Source of the DNA: a virus
Virus record (IMG/VR): IMGVR_UViG_3300042509_002091
Location: 1 to 30,087 of that record
Direction: 5' to 3' (one strand)
DNA length: 30,087 nucleotides
In this document: positions 14,909-21,565 of the stretch, piece by piece
Numbering within the stretch: position 1 is the stretch's first letter
Layout of the letters: every line of letters begins with the position of its first letter
Position numbers and translations under genes: made by a program
The notes under the pieces: model-generated
Database searches by the model: none
What the model saw: the letters and a program-made list of their open reading frames with translations, nothing else
What the model was told of the DNA's origin: nothing

Positions 14909-15211
14909 TTACGCCCACGGCATAAGGTGGCGGATCACGTCTAAGTCGTGGTCGCAAATAATTGTGGGGTCGTAGCCGCTATTTTTAGGCGGCGGCGGAA
15001 TGGGCATCCAATGCGTACAATGACAAGACCCGTCTGTCGGATTCGTAGGCTCTTGGCCTTCGGGAACGGTTGCAGACCAACACTGTTGATTGCTGCTCAT
15101 TGACCGCTTCACGGCAACGTGAGGGTCATTAGTTAAATGCGCCAGCGGACGATAGTATATCGCCATCCGCCCATCCTTCGGCGCTGTGCTTATGTCTTGC
15201 CACTCGCTCAT
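14909..15211 (-). CDS. DUF551-domain protein
   Basis: A 100-residue protein. It opens SEWQDISTAPKDGRMAIYY and ends its domain with CHCTHWMPIPPPPKNSG, the two hallmarks (W-x-DI-x-(T/S)-AP-x-DG and THWMP-PP) of the DUF551 family, common in phages and of unknown function. The domain is followed by a short extension of about 22 residues. The start overlaps the stop of the Cro-like gene (ATGA), so it belongs to the first part of the leftward operon. Confidence 0.75.
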   Translation of the reverse strand: MSEWQDISTAPKDGRMAIYYRPLAHLTNDPHVAVKRSMSSNQQCWSATVPEGQEPTNPTDGSCHCTHWMPIPPPPKNSGYDPTIICDHDLDVIRHLMPWA

Positions 15212-15447
15212 GCTGCCTGTCCTTCTGAAGGGGTGGGCATACGAAAGTCAGAAAGCTCGCAGCCGATGCCGCGCCGCTCGCATTCTTCCCAAAGGATTTT
15301 GATGACCGTTCCCGGCAACTCACGGTCACGACGCCATATCTTTTCGGCGTGGTGCGTCGGGCGCGGGCTATCAAAATGGGAACGTGCGGCGGCGATCACA
15401 TCGAGCGCCGCATCTTTCCCGCCAAGTTTGTCGAAGATTGGAAACAT
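15208..15447 (-). CDS. Cro-like small DNA-binding protein (tentative)
   Basis: A 79-residue protein beginning MFPIFDKLGGKDAALDVIAA, then KIWRRDRELPGTVIKILWEECERRGIGCELSDF. The order (FD-LGG, a Trp, a short linker with ELPG, and a helix ending ERRGI followed by DF) resembles small Cro-like HTH proteins of alphaproteobacterial phages with W-x-R-x-x-(I/L)P. It is the first leftward gene, divergent from the CI-like repressor, just where Cro would be. No Shine-Dalgarno is visible and the operator palindrome ends only 8 bases before the ATG, so its transcript may be nearly leaderless. Confidence 0.5.
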   Translation of the reverse strand: MFPIFDKLGGKDAALDVIAAARSHFDSPRPTHHAEKIWRRDRELPGTVIKILWEECERRGIGCELSDFRMPTPSEGQAA

Positions 15448-15454
15448 GCAGACA

Positions 15455-15471
15455 GGGTAATTCTATTACCC
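15455..15471. promoter_or_regulatory. Left operator: 17-bp perfect palindrome
   Basis: GGGTAAT-TCT-ATTACCC. With the flanking GG it contains ATTACCCGG, the reverse of the half-site CCGGGTAAT that is also found at 16074 and 16094. It overlaps a -10-like TAGAAT on the minus strand (15465-15460) for the Cro-like gene; no good -35 is apparent. It is the likely binding site of the CI-like and Cro-like proteins. Confidence 0.7.
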
Positions 15472-15499
15472 GGTCATTGCAAGAATTTTCTTCGCCTCC

Positions 15500-15518
15500 C
15501 CCGCAAATTTTTCGCGGG
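15500..15518 (+). promoter_or_regulatory. Small stem-loop ahead of the repressor gene
   Basis: CCCGC (15500-15504) and GCGGG (15514-15518) pair around an AT-rich 9-base loop. It lies 15 bases before the repressor ATG, so it may be part of its promoter or leader. No strong ribosome binding site is visible for the repressor. Confidence 0.3.
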
Positions 15519-15533
15519 CTACATGGTAAACGC

Positions 15534-15962
15534 ATGACCAGCCGCCCGAGTCGTTCCAGGGACGCGCTCGACTTTTCCAGCACAATCAGACGGTTGATGG
15601 ACGAGAGGGGCCTAACCCGCGCCGCATTGGCAAAGCGCCTTGGGAAAACCGAGGACGCTGTAAAAAAGCTATTGGCTGGGCAAGCTCAGGTTCAGTTCGA
15701 AAAACTGTCCGAGCTTGCCGCCGCGCTTGGGACAACGCCCAATACGCTCTTGGGCTTTAGTGAAGCTGGCGACCGCGCGGCTCTTTTGGCCGCTTTGGCT
15801 GTGAGCTATGAGGCTCTTGGTCTGGACCCGGAGTCGGCTGCGGATTTGAGCGAAATAATTTTGCAAGCCGTTGCAGACGCAAATATTCATCGGTCTGATA
15901 TTCCGTCACCCGCTGCCGCCCGTGTTTTAGCTTCTCTAGCCGTTTCGAAATTTCGGAAATAA
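15534..15962 (+). CDS. CI-like XRE-family repressor
   Basis: A 142-residue protein from the ATG at 15534. Longer in-frame starts would run back through the operator, so I reject them. Residues of about 15-70 are an XRE-type HTH: IRRLMDERGLTRAALAKRL, GKTEDAVKKLLAGQ, then SELAAALGTTPNTLLGF. The rest is helical and small (about 70 residues), with no peptidase-type Ser/Lys pair of LexA-like repressors, so induction would not be by RecA-type self-cleavage. It sits between two sets of CCGGGTAAT operators controlling the divergent leftward and rightward operons, as expected of the lysogeny repressor. Confidence 0.78.
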   Translation: MTSRPSRSRDALDFSSTIRRLMDERGLTRAALAKRLGKTEDAVKKLLAGQAQVQFEKLSELAAALGTTPNTLLGFSEAGDRAALLAALAVSYEALGLDPESAADLSEIILQAVADANIHRSDIPSPAAARVLASLAVSKFRK

Positions 15963-16073
15963 TCCCCCGTCGAATATTGTCATTCGACATGTCGGCTCCC
16001 CCCCCCCTTTCTCGTAAGTCAAAAATCGTAAGCCCAACAATGGCTTAGGGTCAATGCTAAAAAATACCCTGTG
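15963..16073. other. Gap after the repressor with two inverted repeats
   Basis: No gene seen. GTCGAAT (15969-15975) and ATTCGAC (15982-15988) form a 7-bp inverted repeat right after the repressor stop, followed by a run of nine C. TAAGCC (16029-16034) and GGCTTA (16042-16047) form another. Neither has a U-run, so they are weak terminator candidates or protein-binding sites. Confidence 0.35.
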
Positions 16074-16112
16074 CCGGGTAATTTTTTTCTTGACCGGGTA
16101 ATAAAATTCCCG
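16074..16112 (+). promoter_or_regulatory. Right operator pair inside the early promoter
   Basis: CCGGGTAAT occurs at 16074-16082 and again at 16094-16102, exactly 20 bp apart (about two helical turns). The second copy extends into an imperfect palindrome CGGGTAATAAAATTCCCG (16095-16112) that fills the space between the -35 and -10 boxes. A repressor bound here would block RNA polymerase. Confidence 0.65.
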
Positions 16113-16118
16113 CATAGT
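16090..16118 (+). promoter_or_regulatory. Rightward early promoter
   Basis: TTGACC (16090-16095) and CATAGT (16113-16118) are separated by 17 bp, so transcription would start near 16125. The next gene has GGGAGACGG before its ATG at 16145. The match to a sigma-70 promoter is good at -35 and moderate at -10. Confidence 0.6.
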
Positions 16119-16144
16119 CTCTCCCATAGCAACGGGAGACGGAA

Positions 16145-16591
16145 ATGAGCGGCAAGCTATTTCAGGACACAGACGGGGCCTGCGCGGCATCACAGGCGGT
16201 TCTTGCCTACCTGCGCAAGCGAAGCATCGAGCCATCATGGAACGCCGAACGCCGCGAGTATGACGCCGAGCCGCGCGTATCGCGTTGGGAAAACGGGCGC
16301 GAGCAAGGCTATGTCGTTTGGCTTCGCGTGCCGTCCTACACCGGCCCGCAATTGAACATCGCGTTCTTTGAACATCGCAACAGCAACGAGATTTGCGCTG
16401 TTGAGTTTGAGGCTTCGACATGGAACTCGCCCCGCCTTGACGACATTCCGGAAAGCCACCCGTACCACAACAGCAAGTGGGCGGCGTCGCATACCGTTCG
16501 CTACAACCAAGCCTACGAGATGGCTGATTGGATTACTGAACGCCTGACCGCTCATTGGGTCAAGCATAGCCAGCCCGCCAAAGCCGCCTAA
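16145..16591 (+). CDS. First gene of the rightward early operon, unknown function
   Basis: A 148-residue protein following a good ribosome binding site. It is a soluble alpha/beta-looking protein with WENGREQGYVVWLRVPSYTG, LNIAFFEHRNSNEICAVEFEA and a C-terminal helix (YEMADWITERLTAHWV). I do not recognise the family. Being the first gene under the repressor-controlled promoter, it would be made at once on infection or induction, a place where phages often keep host-takeover or anti-defence proteins; that is only positional inference. Confidence 0.65.
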   Translation: MSGKLFQDTDGACAASQAVLAYLRKRSIEPSWNAERREYDAEPRVSRWENGREQGYVVWLRVPSYTGPQLNIAFFEHRNSNEICAVEFEASTWNSPRLDDIPESHPYHNSKWAASHTVRYNQAYEMADWITERLTAHWVKHSQPAKAA

Positions 16592-16613
16592 TCCCCATCT
16601 CCAGGAGAGTGAC

Positions 16614-16886
16614 ATGAGCAATCATCCAGCCAAGCGCGCGGCAATCGTGCAGGGCCTCGCAGAATGGGCGGGGAAATATGCGGACGCAGCCGAACTGCTG
16701 TTTTCCAGCCCCGAAGAATACGTTGAGCGGGTTGTCGATTGCAGAAGCCAGATACACGGCAAATACGCATCCGAGCTGGACGATGAAGATTACGAGGAAC
16801 TTGAATACTGGCACATGGCCGACTTGAAACGCGCGGACATGGTGAAGGCTATCGAGGCTTCATTTCAACTCAAAGCAGCGGAGTAA
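16614..16886 (+). CDS. Small acidic early protein
   Basis: A 90-residue protein, helical with a basic start (NHPAKRAAIVQGLAEWAGKY) and an acidic middle (ASELDDEDYEELEYWHMAD). AGGAG lies upstream of the ATG. Not recognised; charge pattern and size resemble other early phage proteins that bind host proteins, but this is no more than resemblance. Confidence 0.6.
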   Translation: MSNHPAKRAAIVQGLAEWAGKYADAAELLFSSPEEYVERVVDCRSQIHGKYASELDDEDYEELEYWHMADLKRADMVKAIEASFQLKAAE

Positions 16887-16891
16887 GGCAC

Positions 16892-17119
16892 ATGCGAGAC
16901 AAGATTTACTTTTGCAAAGTCCGCTACCAAGCAGAACAAATTGCGTCGGCTTCATCTGCTGCATATTGGGCTGATGACAGCCGCGACCACTTGGAACGCG
17001 AGGTTCACGACGCATTCAAGAAGCTTGCCGACGAACTCGGTTATGACATTGAAAAGCGGCAAGAAAATGTATTGCCCGCGCTTATTGAGACGATACCGCA
17101 GGAGCGCGCCAATGTCTGA
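16892..17119 (+). CDS. Small early protein
   Basis: A 75-residue protein (MRDKIYFCKVRYQAEQIASA, then a helix HDAFKKLADELGYDIEKRQEN). AAGG precedes the ATG. Not recognised. Its last eight bases overlap the start of a 26-residue membrane peptide in another frame. Confidence 0.55.
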   Translation: MRDKIYFCKVRYQAEQIASASSAAYWADDSRDHLEREVHDAFKKLADELGYDIEKRQENVLPALIETIPQERANV

Positions 17120-17192
17120 CCAGATGCGTTTCTTTAATTACGCCATCGCGTTCAGCGTTGTCTGTCACATGATTGCTCTGGTGATGCCATGA
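17112..17192 (+). CDS. 26-residue membrane peptide
   Basis: A tiny frame starting MSDQMRFFNYAIAF and continuing with a hydrophobic stretch (SVVCHMIALVM). It starts within the previous gene and its TGA overlaps the ATG of the next gene (ATGA), so it fits the operon exactly. It is a single hydrophobic helix, a possible inner-membrane peptide. Its shortness makes chance possible. Confidence 0.35.
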   Translation: MSDQMRFFNYAIAFSVVCHMIALVMP

Positions 17193-17458
17193 CAGAGACA
17201 GCCATTCCCCTAACCCTTGCGATCCTATGGGTTGTCGGCGCGTTCCTTGCCGGATGCCTTGTTGTTTATATCCTCGATGGCCGCATTCAGCGCAATCTAC
17301 AGCGCGCCAATGACGCCGACGAGGAAAGCTACAACGTCCCCGATCCTCGCATTCGGGAATTGAATAAGAAGATCGAAGCCGAACGCGCAAAGCATAAGCC
17401 GGTGAAGCATCTTATGCGGCAAAGGACGGAAATCGCACACGAAGGATTGAGGCAATGA
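17189..17458 (+). CDS. Single-pass membrane protein
   Basis: An 89-residue protein with one N-terminal membrane helix (PLTLAILWVVGAFLAGCLVV, about residues 7-28) and a charged, helical cytoplasmic part (ELNKKIEAERAKHKPVKHLM). It is coupled to its neighbours by ATGA overlaps on both sides. Phages often carry such early membrane proteins for superinfection exclusion or host alteration, but no specific family is visible. Confidence 0.6.
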   Translation: MTETAIPLTLAILWVVGAFLAGCLVVYILDGRIQRNLQRANDADEESYNVPDPRIRELNKKIEAERAKHKPVKHLMRQRTEIAHEGLRQ

Positions 17459-17811
17459 CCGAATGGCAATTCTGGCAGGACCAGCTTGCGGGACGCCAGC
17501 CCGAGACTACACCAGGAACCCCTCACGCTGGCTATTACATCAATCGCAATCGCCAGACCTACAGGAACCCGAACCCGCGCCCCGGCGATCCTCGCCACAA
17601 GGTCAGCACCACTTACGAACCCGTTGCCATCTGGCACGACGAAGCAGGCTGGCATTGCATGATCCACGGCAAGAGCGGCATCCGCGAACTGAACGACACC
17701 GACGCAATCGACAACCTGTTCTCCTACGTCTGTCGAACTGCCATCCCCTACATGGAATACATCGACCGCGTTGCTGAATACGAAAAGGAGTATAGCCTTG
17801 AACACGTCTGA
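17455..17811 (+). CDS. Hypothetical early protein
   Basis: A 118-residue protein, soluble, with TEWQFWQDQLAG, a proline-rich stretch (NPNPRPGDPRHK), and a domain with EPVAIWHDEAGWHCMIHGKSG followed by a helix. Not recognised. The start overlaps the membrane protein stop (ATGA) and the end overlaps the ERF gene by 14 bases, so it is likely a genuine operon member. Confidence 0.6.
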   Translation: MTEWQFWQDQLAGRQPETTPGTPHAGYYINRNRQTYRNPNPRPGDPRHKVSTTYEPVAIWHDEAGWHCMIHGKSGIRELNDTDAIDNLFSYVCRTAIPYMEYIDRVAEYEKEYSLEHV

Positions 17812-18430
17812 AATCATCAATGAAATCGCAACTGCACTTGCCAAGGCGCAAGGCGAGATTGCCAACCCCACGAAGGAAGCGGAAAACCCGCACTTTCGCA
17901 GCCGATATGCAGACCTTGCTTCCGGCATTAATGCTGTGAAGAACGCGCTGTCTGCTAACGGTATTGCAGTCGTTCAAGCGACTTACATGAGCGAAGATGT
18001 TATGATGCTGTCCACCCGCCTTGTTCATTCGAGCGGGCAATGGTTCGGGTCTGAATATCCCGTGATTAAGTTCCCCTGCAAGCATCAGGAAGCCGGTAGT
18101 GCTCTGACCTATTCCCGGCGTTACGCATTGTTCGCCCTCGCTGGCATTGCTGGCGATGATGACGACGGCAACGAAGCCAGCAAGTCAGAGACGCCCGCGC
18201 CCGCCAAGCGCAAGGCCGCCCCTCCACCGCCTGTCAACCCTCAGTTACCTTCCGAGACAGAGATTATGGCGCTGATGCAGACAGGTGACGACAAGGCAAA
18301 TGATGGCGTTGTGGCCTTGCAGAACTGGTGGAAGGGCCTGACCGGAGCACAGCGTTACGCGCTTGGTGAAAAACAGAAAGACGAATGGAAACTGATGGCC
18401 GAGCGCCGTGAACAAGGAATAGCTGCATGA
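17798..18430 (+). CDS. erf: ERF-family single-strand annealing recombinase
   Basis: About 210 residues from a TTG at 17798, chosen because AAGGAG lies 7 bases ahead. The ERF domain is clear: INEIATALAKAQGEIANPTK, NPHFRSRYADLASGINAVK, STRLVHSSGQWFGSEYP and GSALTYSRRYALFALAGI followed by DDDDGNE. A proline-rich linker (APAKRKAAPPPPVNPQ) leads to a C-terminal helical part. ERF proteins coat single strands and anneal complementary DNA, as Erf of P22, and would help circularise or repair phage DNA. It heads a recombination group with an SSB-like protein, NinB and an HNH nuclease. Confidence 0.87.
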   Translation: MNTSEIINEIATALAKAQGEIANPTKEAENPHFRSRYADLASGINAVKNALSANGIAVVQATYMSEDVMMLSTRLVHSSGQWFGSEYPVIKFPCKHQEAGSALTYSRRYALFALAGIAGDDDDGNEASKSETPAPAKRKAAPPPPVNPQLPSETEIMALMQTGDDKANDGVVALQNWWKGLTGAQRYALGEKQKDEWKLMAERREQGIAA

Positions 18431-18711
18431 CAACGCGATATGACTGCCTTTCACCACGCCCCGGACGCGAAGGTAAAACCTACTGGCACAAGGTCGGGTC
18501 TGCTTTCCAGAGCCGCGATGGCGGGATGCAGGTATATCTTGATAGCCTGCCGATCCCTGATGAAAAGGGCAAGGTCTCGTTCATCATCCGAGAAGCAAAA
18601 GCAAAAGACGACGCGCTGCAACACGTCAACCCGCCACAGCGCCAGCCGCAGAGAGCCGCTTATGCGAATGGCCGCGACCCAATCAATGACGACGTGCCTT
18701 TCGATAAGTGA
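18427..18711 (+). CDS. SSB-like small protein downstream of ERF
   Basis: A 94-residue protein coupled to ERF (ATGA). It has RYDCLSPRPGREGKTYWHKVG and GGMQVYLDSLPIPDEKGKVSFIIRE, which looks like a small OB-like or beta-rich fold, then a flexible linker and the acidic end INDDVPFDK. That end resembles the DDIPF tip of bacterial SSB, which recruits repair proteins. Function as a single-strand-binding partner of ERF is inferred from this tip and the gene order, not from a recognised SSB domain. Confidence 0.55.
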   Translation: MTTRYDCLSPRPGREGKTYWHKVGSAFQSRDGGMQVYLDSLPIPDEKGKVSFIIREAKAKDDALQHVNPPQRQPQRAAYANGRDPINDDVPFDK

Positions 18712-18714
18712 CGC

Positions 18715-19104
18715 ATGGCAGACAGCGCAACCATAGTCCTGAACACAGGCGCGGATCGCGACAAGGCAATCCGCTGGTGTTCTCAAATCCGAGACGGGAC
18801 GCGGGTTACGTTCAAAGCCCCGCGCCGGTCCTTAGATCAAAATGCAAAAATGTGGTCGATGCTGACCGACATTTCGCGACAAGTGAAATGGCACGGCTAT
18901 GACCTGTCGCCGGACGATTACAAGTGCTTGTTTACGGCAGGACTGCGAAAGGCTTTCGTTGTGCCAGACCTTGAGAACACGAGCTTTGTCATGTTGGGGC
19001 TTCGGACTTCCGACATGAGCGTTGAAGAAATGTCAAACATGATTGAACTGATGTTCAAGTTCGGCGCTGAACACAACGTCACCTGGACTGATCCCAATGC
19101 CTGA
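18715..19104 (+). CDS. ninB: NinB recombination mediator
   Basis: A 129-residue protein matching the NinB (Orf) family: APRRSLDQNAKMWSMLTDIS, QVKWHGYDLSPDDYKCLFTA, then VVPDLENTSFVMLGLRTSDM and EEMSNMIELMFKFGAEHNVTW. In lambda, Orf binds single-stranded DNA and helps load recombinases. It sits between the SSB-like protein and an HNH nuclease, and its end overlaps the HNH start by eight bases. Confidence 0.85.
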   Translation: MADSATIVLNTGADRDKAIRWCSQIRDGTRVTFKAPRRSLDQNAKMWSMLTDISRQVKWHGYDLSPDDYKCLFTAGLRKAFVVPDLENTSFVMLGLRTSDMSVEEMSNMIELMFKFGAEHNVTWTDPNA

Positions 19105-19465
19105 GAAGCGCCACAAGCACAGCAAAAAGGAACGGGCTTACCTGTTCCAATTGCGCGGCGGGGTTTGTCACTTGTGCAACGGACGGATTGAGGCAGTTGA
19201 AGGCTATGACATTTCGCATCCCATACCGCTATCGGCTGGCGGGGAAGATACTGAAAGCAACTGGTATTTGGCTCATAGGAAGTGTCACCGCCATCATACG
19301 GCGACTGTGGACGCGCCGGTAATAGCCAAGACACGGCGAATGAAGATGAAACATGAAGGGCATACGCGGCCCAAGGGAACCCTGAGAGGCCAAACATTCA
19401 ACCGCCGCCCTCCGCAGAACAGCGCGACAAGGCCACTGAGTAAACCAGCAGCATGGAGGCAATAA
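19097..19465 (+). CDS. HNH endonuclease
   Basis: A 122-residue basic protein with a classic HNH core: CHLCNGRIEAVEGYDISHPIP, then NWYLAHRKCHRHH. The CxxC pair at the start and the later CxxHH suggest zinc binding around the nuclease. The C-terminal third is basic and unstructured (RRMKMKHEGHTRPKG, FNRRPPQNS). The frame begins inside the NinB gene. NinB with an HNH protein is a common phage pair; in this setting a role in recombination or packaging is more likely than homing. Confidence 0.8.
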   Translation: MPEKRHKHSKKERAYLFQLRGGVCHLCNGRIEAVEGYDISHPIPLSAGGEDTESNWYLAHRKCHRHHTATVDAPVIAKTRRMKMKHEGHTRPKGTLRGQTFNRRPPQNSATRPLSKPAAWRQ

Positions 19466-19471
19466 CGCGCC

Positions 19472-19825
19472 ATGATAGCACTTCCCGAAGCCGCTCAACG
19501 GTTCAGGTTAAGCCCAAGGACTTTTATGGAGAAGGTCCGCAAGTACGGCGTCCCCTATGTGGACAACGGACGCGCTCATCTGTTCACTGAGGCAGCATTG
19601 GTACAGTTACAGGAGGCTATGACGTGCCGCTCTATCTCCAAGCCCCGAGGCCGGGCAGGACGCGCAACTGGCACATTCGGGGTACTTACTACGGGGTCAC
19701 GGTCAACCGAAGTGCAGGAAGCCCTGACCGCCGCGTTGCAGCGCAGGCGCTCGCAGCAATCAAGCGACAGATCGAAAGTGGTGCCTTTGCCGAGGTCGCA
19801 GGACCGACATGGGAGGACGCCGTGA
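19472..19825 (+). CDS. Excisionase-like HTH protein overlapping the integrase gene
   Basis: A 117-residue frame. Residues 1-50 are a small winged-HTH of the excisionase/MerR type: IALPEAAQRFRLSPRTFMEK, VPYVDNGRAHLFTEAALVQL. The rest is Ser/Arg-rich and low in complexity, and overlaps the integrase gene for 202 bases in another frame. I recall that relatives in alphaproteobacteria have the same arrangement (HTH start, then CRS-rich tail overlapping integrase), so the overlap may be conserved rather than a false extension. The likely role is directing excision and controlling integrase. Confidence 0.65.
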   Translation: MIALPEAAQRFRLSPRTFMEKVRKYGVPYVDNGRAHLFTEAALVQLQEAMTCRSISKPRGRAGRATGTFGVLTTGSRSTEVQEALTAALQRRRSQQSSDRSKVVPLPRSQDRHGRTP

Positions 19826-20589
19826 TTTCCTACCTGAACGCCGGGGGCGATCCGCGCTTTCTCGACCGACTGACCAGCTATTGGGGGAATACGAAGCTGG
19901 AAGCCATCACGCAGGCCCGGCTGGACGAATGCGCTATGGAGCTTTACCCGAACGCGACCGCCGCCACCCGTAACAGGCAGGTCTATACGCCCCTGTCCGC
20001 CGTGCTGAAACACGCTGGCGTCGATATGGCGTTCCGCAGGCCCAAGGGAAGCCGCAGCGAGCCGCGTATTCACTGGCTAAGGACTTCTCAGGCTTATAGG
20101 CTTCTTGACGCCTGTGAGGCCGCTAATGCCCGTTTCGGGGCCATGTGCACTTACATGCTCTACACGGGTTCCAGGCTGTCGGAAGCCTGCAATCTGACAT
20201 GGGCTGACGTTCGGCTACAGGAAGCGACCGCGACGGCCCGAGATACGAAGAACGGGGCGGATCGGCTGGTACATCTGCCGCCCGTGGTGGTAGCAGCGCT
20301 GGCGGGGCTGGAACAGCGGGAAGGCCGCGTGTTCGGCTACCGCAAGTCCGGCAGGCTCTACAAGCTGCTAGCGCTAGCCGAAGCCGCGTCCGGGGTCCAG
20401 ATACCCGAGGGCATTAGCTTTCACATCTTCCGTCACACCTACGGCGCTTGGATGACCCGCCTCGGCGCTCGATTAGACAAGACCGGGGCATGGAAGGACC
20501 GTCAGGCAGCGGCGGTTTACGAGCATATCGACACGAACGAGGAAGCAAGGAAGGCGGACATGCTACCCGTCAGGAAGGCGCGAAAATGA
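19624..20589 (+). CDS. int: Tyrosine-recombinase integrase
   Basis: A 321-residue protein starting at a GTG preceded by AGGAGG 7 bases away. The catalytic residues are visible: Arg184 in TGSRLSEACNL, Lys209 in DTKNGADRLVHL (likely), His267-x-x-Arg270 with His271 in SFHIFRHTYGAW, and Tyr299 in AAVYEHID. The N-terminal part has an arm-binding start (RNWHIRGTYYGVTVNRSAG) and a SAM-like core-binding domain. The region between the HxxR box and the Tyr is GARLDKTGAWKDRQAAAV, different from the usual LGH. It would integrate the phage genome into the host chromosome, with the overlapping excisionase-like protein. Confidence 0.9.
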   Translation: MPLYLQAPRPGRTRNWHIRGTYYGVTVNRSAGSPDRRVAAQALAAIKRQIESGAFAEVAGPTWEDAVISYLNAGGDPRFLDRLTSYWGNTKLEAITQARLDECAMELYPNATAATRNRQVYTPLSAVLKHAGVDMAFRRPKGSRSEPRIHWLRTSQAYRLLDACEAANARFGAMCTYMLYTGSRLSEACNLTWADVRLQEATATARDTKNGADRLVHLPPVVVAALAGLEQREGRVFGYRKSGRLYKLLALAEAASGVQIPEGISFHIFRHTYGAWMTRLGARLDKTGAWKDRQAAAVYEHIDTNEEARKADMLPVRKARK

Positions 20590-20747
20590 AGCGCTGCGCA
20601 ATAGCTGACTTCGTTGAGAAGTGCCTAAAGGAACTGGAGCAACGCCCGCCACTTCGGCGTGGCGCTTTCCTGTTTCCGGATATTCCGTACAAACCTAAAA
20701 AACAAAGGCGCAAGGCGGATCATCTGCCGGTAAGGAGAGTAAAATGA
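20586..20747 (+). CDS. 53-residue basic small protein
   Basis: A short frame starting MKRCAIADFVEKCLKELEQR and ending in a basic run (KPKKQRRKADHLPVRRVK). Its ATG overlaps the integrase stop (ATGA) and its TGA overlaps the next ATG, so both junctions are coupled. Not recognised. The basic tail suggests nucleic-acid binding. Confidence 0.5.
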   Translation: MKRCAIADFVEKCLKELEQRPPLRRGAFLFPDIPYKPKKQRRKADHLPVRRVK

Positions 20748-21226
20748 CGAAGTATGAAAGCATGACAGTTCAGGACCAAATTTTGGTTCGTTCCAACCAA
20801 GCGCCGTTTCGGGCTTTCTTTTCGAATTTCTACGAAGTGGATTGCCGAACTCAAGAACAAGCCTGCCATAATACCCTAAGGTACATAGATAGGGGCGGCG
20901 GCACCGACCACGAAAAGCGGATGCGCTGGCTGGAAATCGACAAGGCGTACCTCGATTGGCGCGACGACGGCCAGACCGATGACGACAGCGACCCCATGAT
21001 CCGGGTGATGATGCACCTGATCGAAATGAACAACACGGGCGGTAAGCGTGATGCCTTCCAGTACATGTACGAAATCATCTTCTCCCTGATTGCAGTGATG
21101 ACCGGCCCTGCCTTTGGCGTCACCGAGGACAAGGTAAAGGCCATGCTGGTTGAGGCCGTTGATGCGGTCGGGGACGAAGAAACGCAGAAGCAGCTCAAGG
21201 CGGCGGCACGTGACAGGCTTAACTGA
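20744..21226 (+). CDS. Hypothetical helical protein
   Basis: A 160-residue acidic, helix-rich protein (CRTQEQACHNTLRYIDRGGG, RMRWLEIDKAYLDWRDD, FQYMYEIIFSLIAVMTG, then EDKVKAMLVEAVDAVGDEET). It has no clear membrane segment despite one hydrophobic stretch near residue 112. Coupled to the preceding small gene (ATGA). I do not recognise a family; its place after the integrase gives no firm hint. Confidence 0.55.
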   Translation: MTKYESMTVQDQILVRSNQAPFRAFFSNFYEVDCRTQEQACHNTLRYIDRGGGTDHEKRMRWLEIDKAYLDWRDDGQTDDDSDPMIRVMMHLIEMNNTGGKRDAFQYMYEIIFSLIAVMTGPAFGVTEDKVKAMLVEAVDAVGDEETQKQLKAAARDRLN

Positions 21227-21239
21227 CGAGGGCATGAAA

Positions 21240-21485
21240 ATGAAAATCCCCACACTAGAAGAAGCAGCAAAGAACTACGCACTTGAGGCGGCCCGCGCGT
21301 CTCATTTGACTGGTGAGCCGTTCGAAATCCTGACGGCCCACATTCTAAAGGCTATCCTGTCTTTTTCAGAAACGGTTCGCATGGAACGCGATGCTCTATC
21401 GTCTTTGCTATTGTCTGTTCAGGAGGAATGTATTTCCGCGAATATACGTGCAGGAGACGTGGAGCGGAAAACTGATGCTAAGTAA
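21240..21485 (+). CDS. Small helical hypothetical protein
   Basis: An 81-residue protein from the second of two close ATGs, which is better spaced from the GAGGG motif. It is mostly helical (PTLEEAAKNYALEAARASHL, EILTAHILKAILSFSETVRM). Not recognised. Confidence 0.5.
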   Translation: MKIPTLEEAAKNYALEAARASHLTGEPFEILTAHILKAILSFSETVRMERDALSSLLLSVQEECISANIRAGDVERKTDAK

Positions 21486-21530
21486 TTCAATCGGTTACAT
21501 GCGAAGCGCGCGCCCTTCACACGGGAACCA

Positions 21531-21544
21531 CTCCCGCGCGGGAG
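21531..21544. repeat. 14-bp palindrome ahead of the tRNA
   Basis: CTCCCGCGCGGGAG is a perfect palindrome 21 bases before the tRNA-Val gene. It could be a recombinase or regulator site, or part of a processing hairpin. Confidence 0.3.
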
Positions 21545-21565
21545 CTACGCAACCGGAAGTTGTCC

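Noticed and set aside
14715-14975. Plus-strand frame of 86 codons (MKSRNTHKQKR...) in the gap of the leftward operon
   Set aside because: It spans the 11-bp hairpin, has no ribosome binding site, and its second half looks random and overlaps the DUF551 gene.
15384-15533. Longer N-terminus for the repressor
   Set aside because: It would be translated from the operator and promoter region; the ATG at 15534 gives a normal XRE start.
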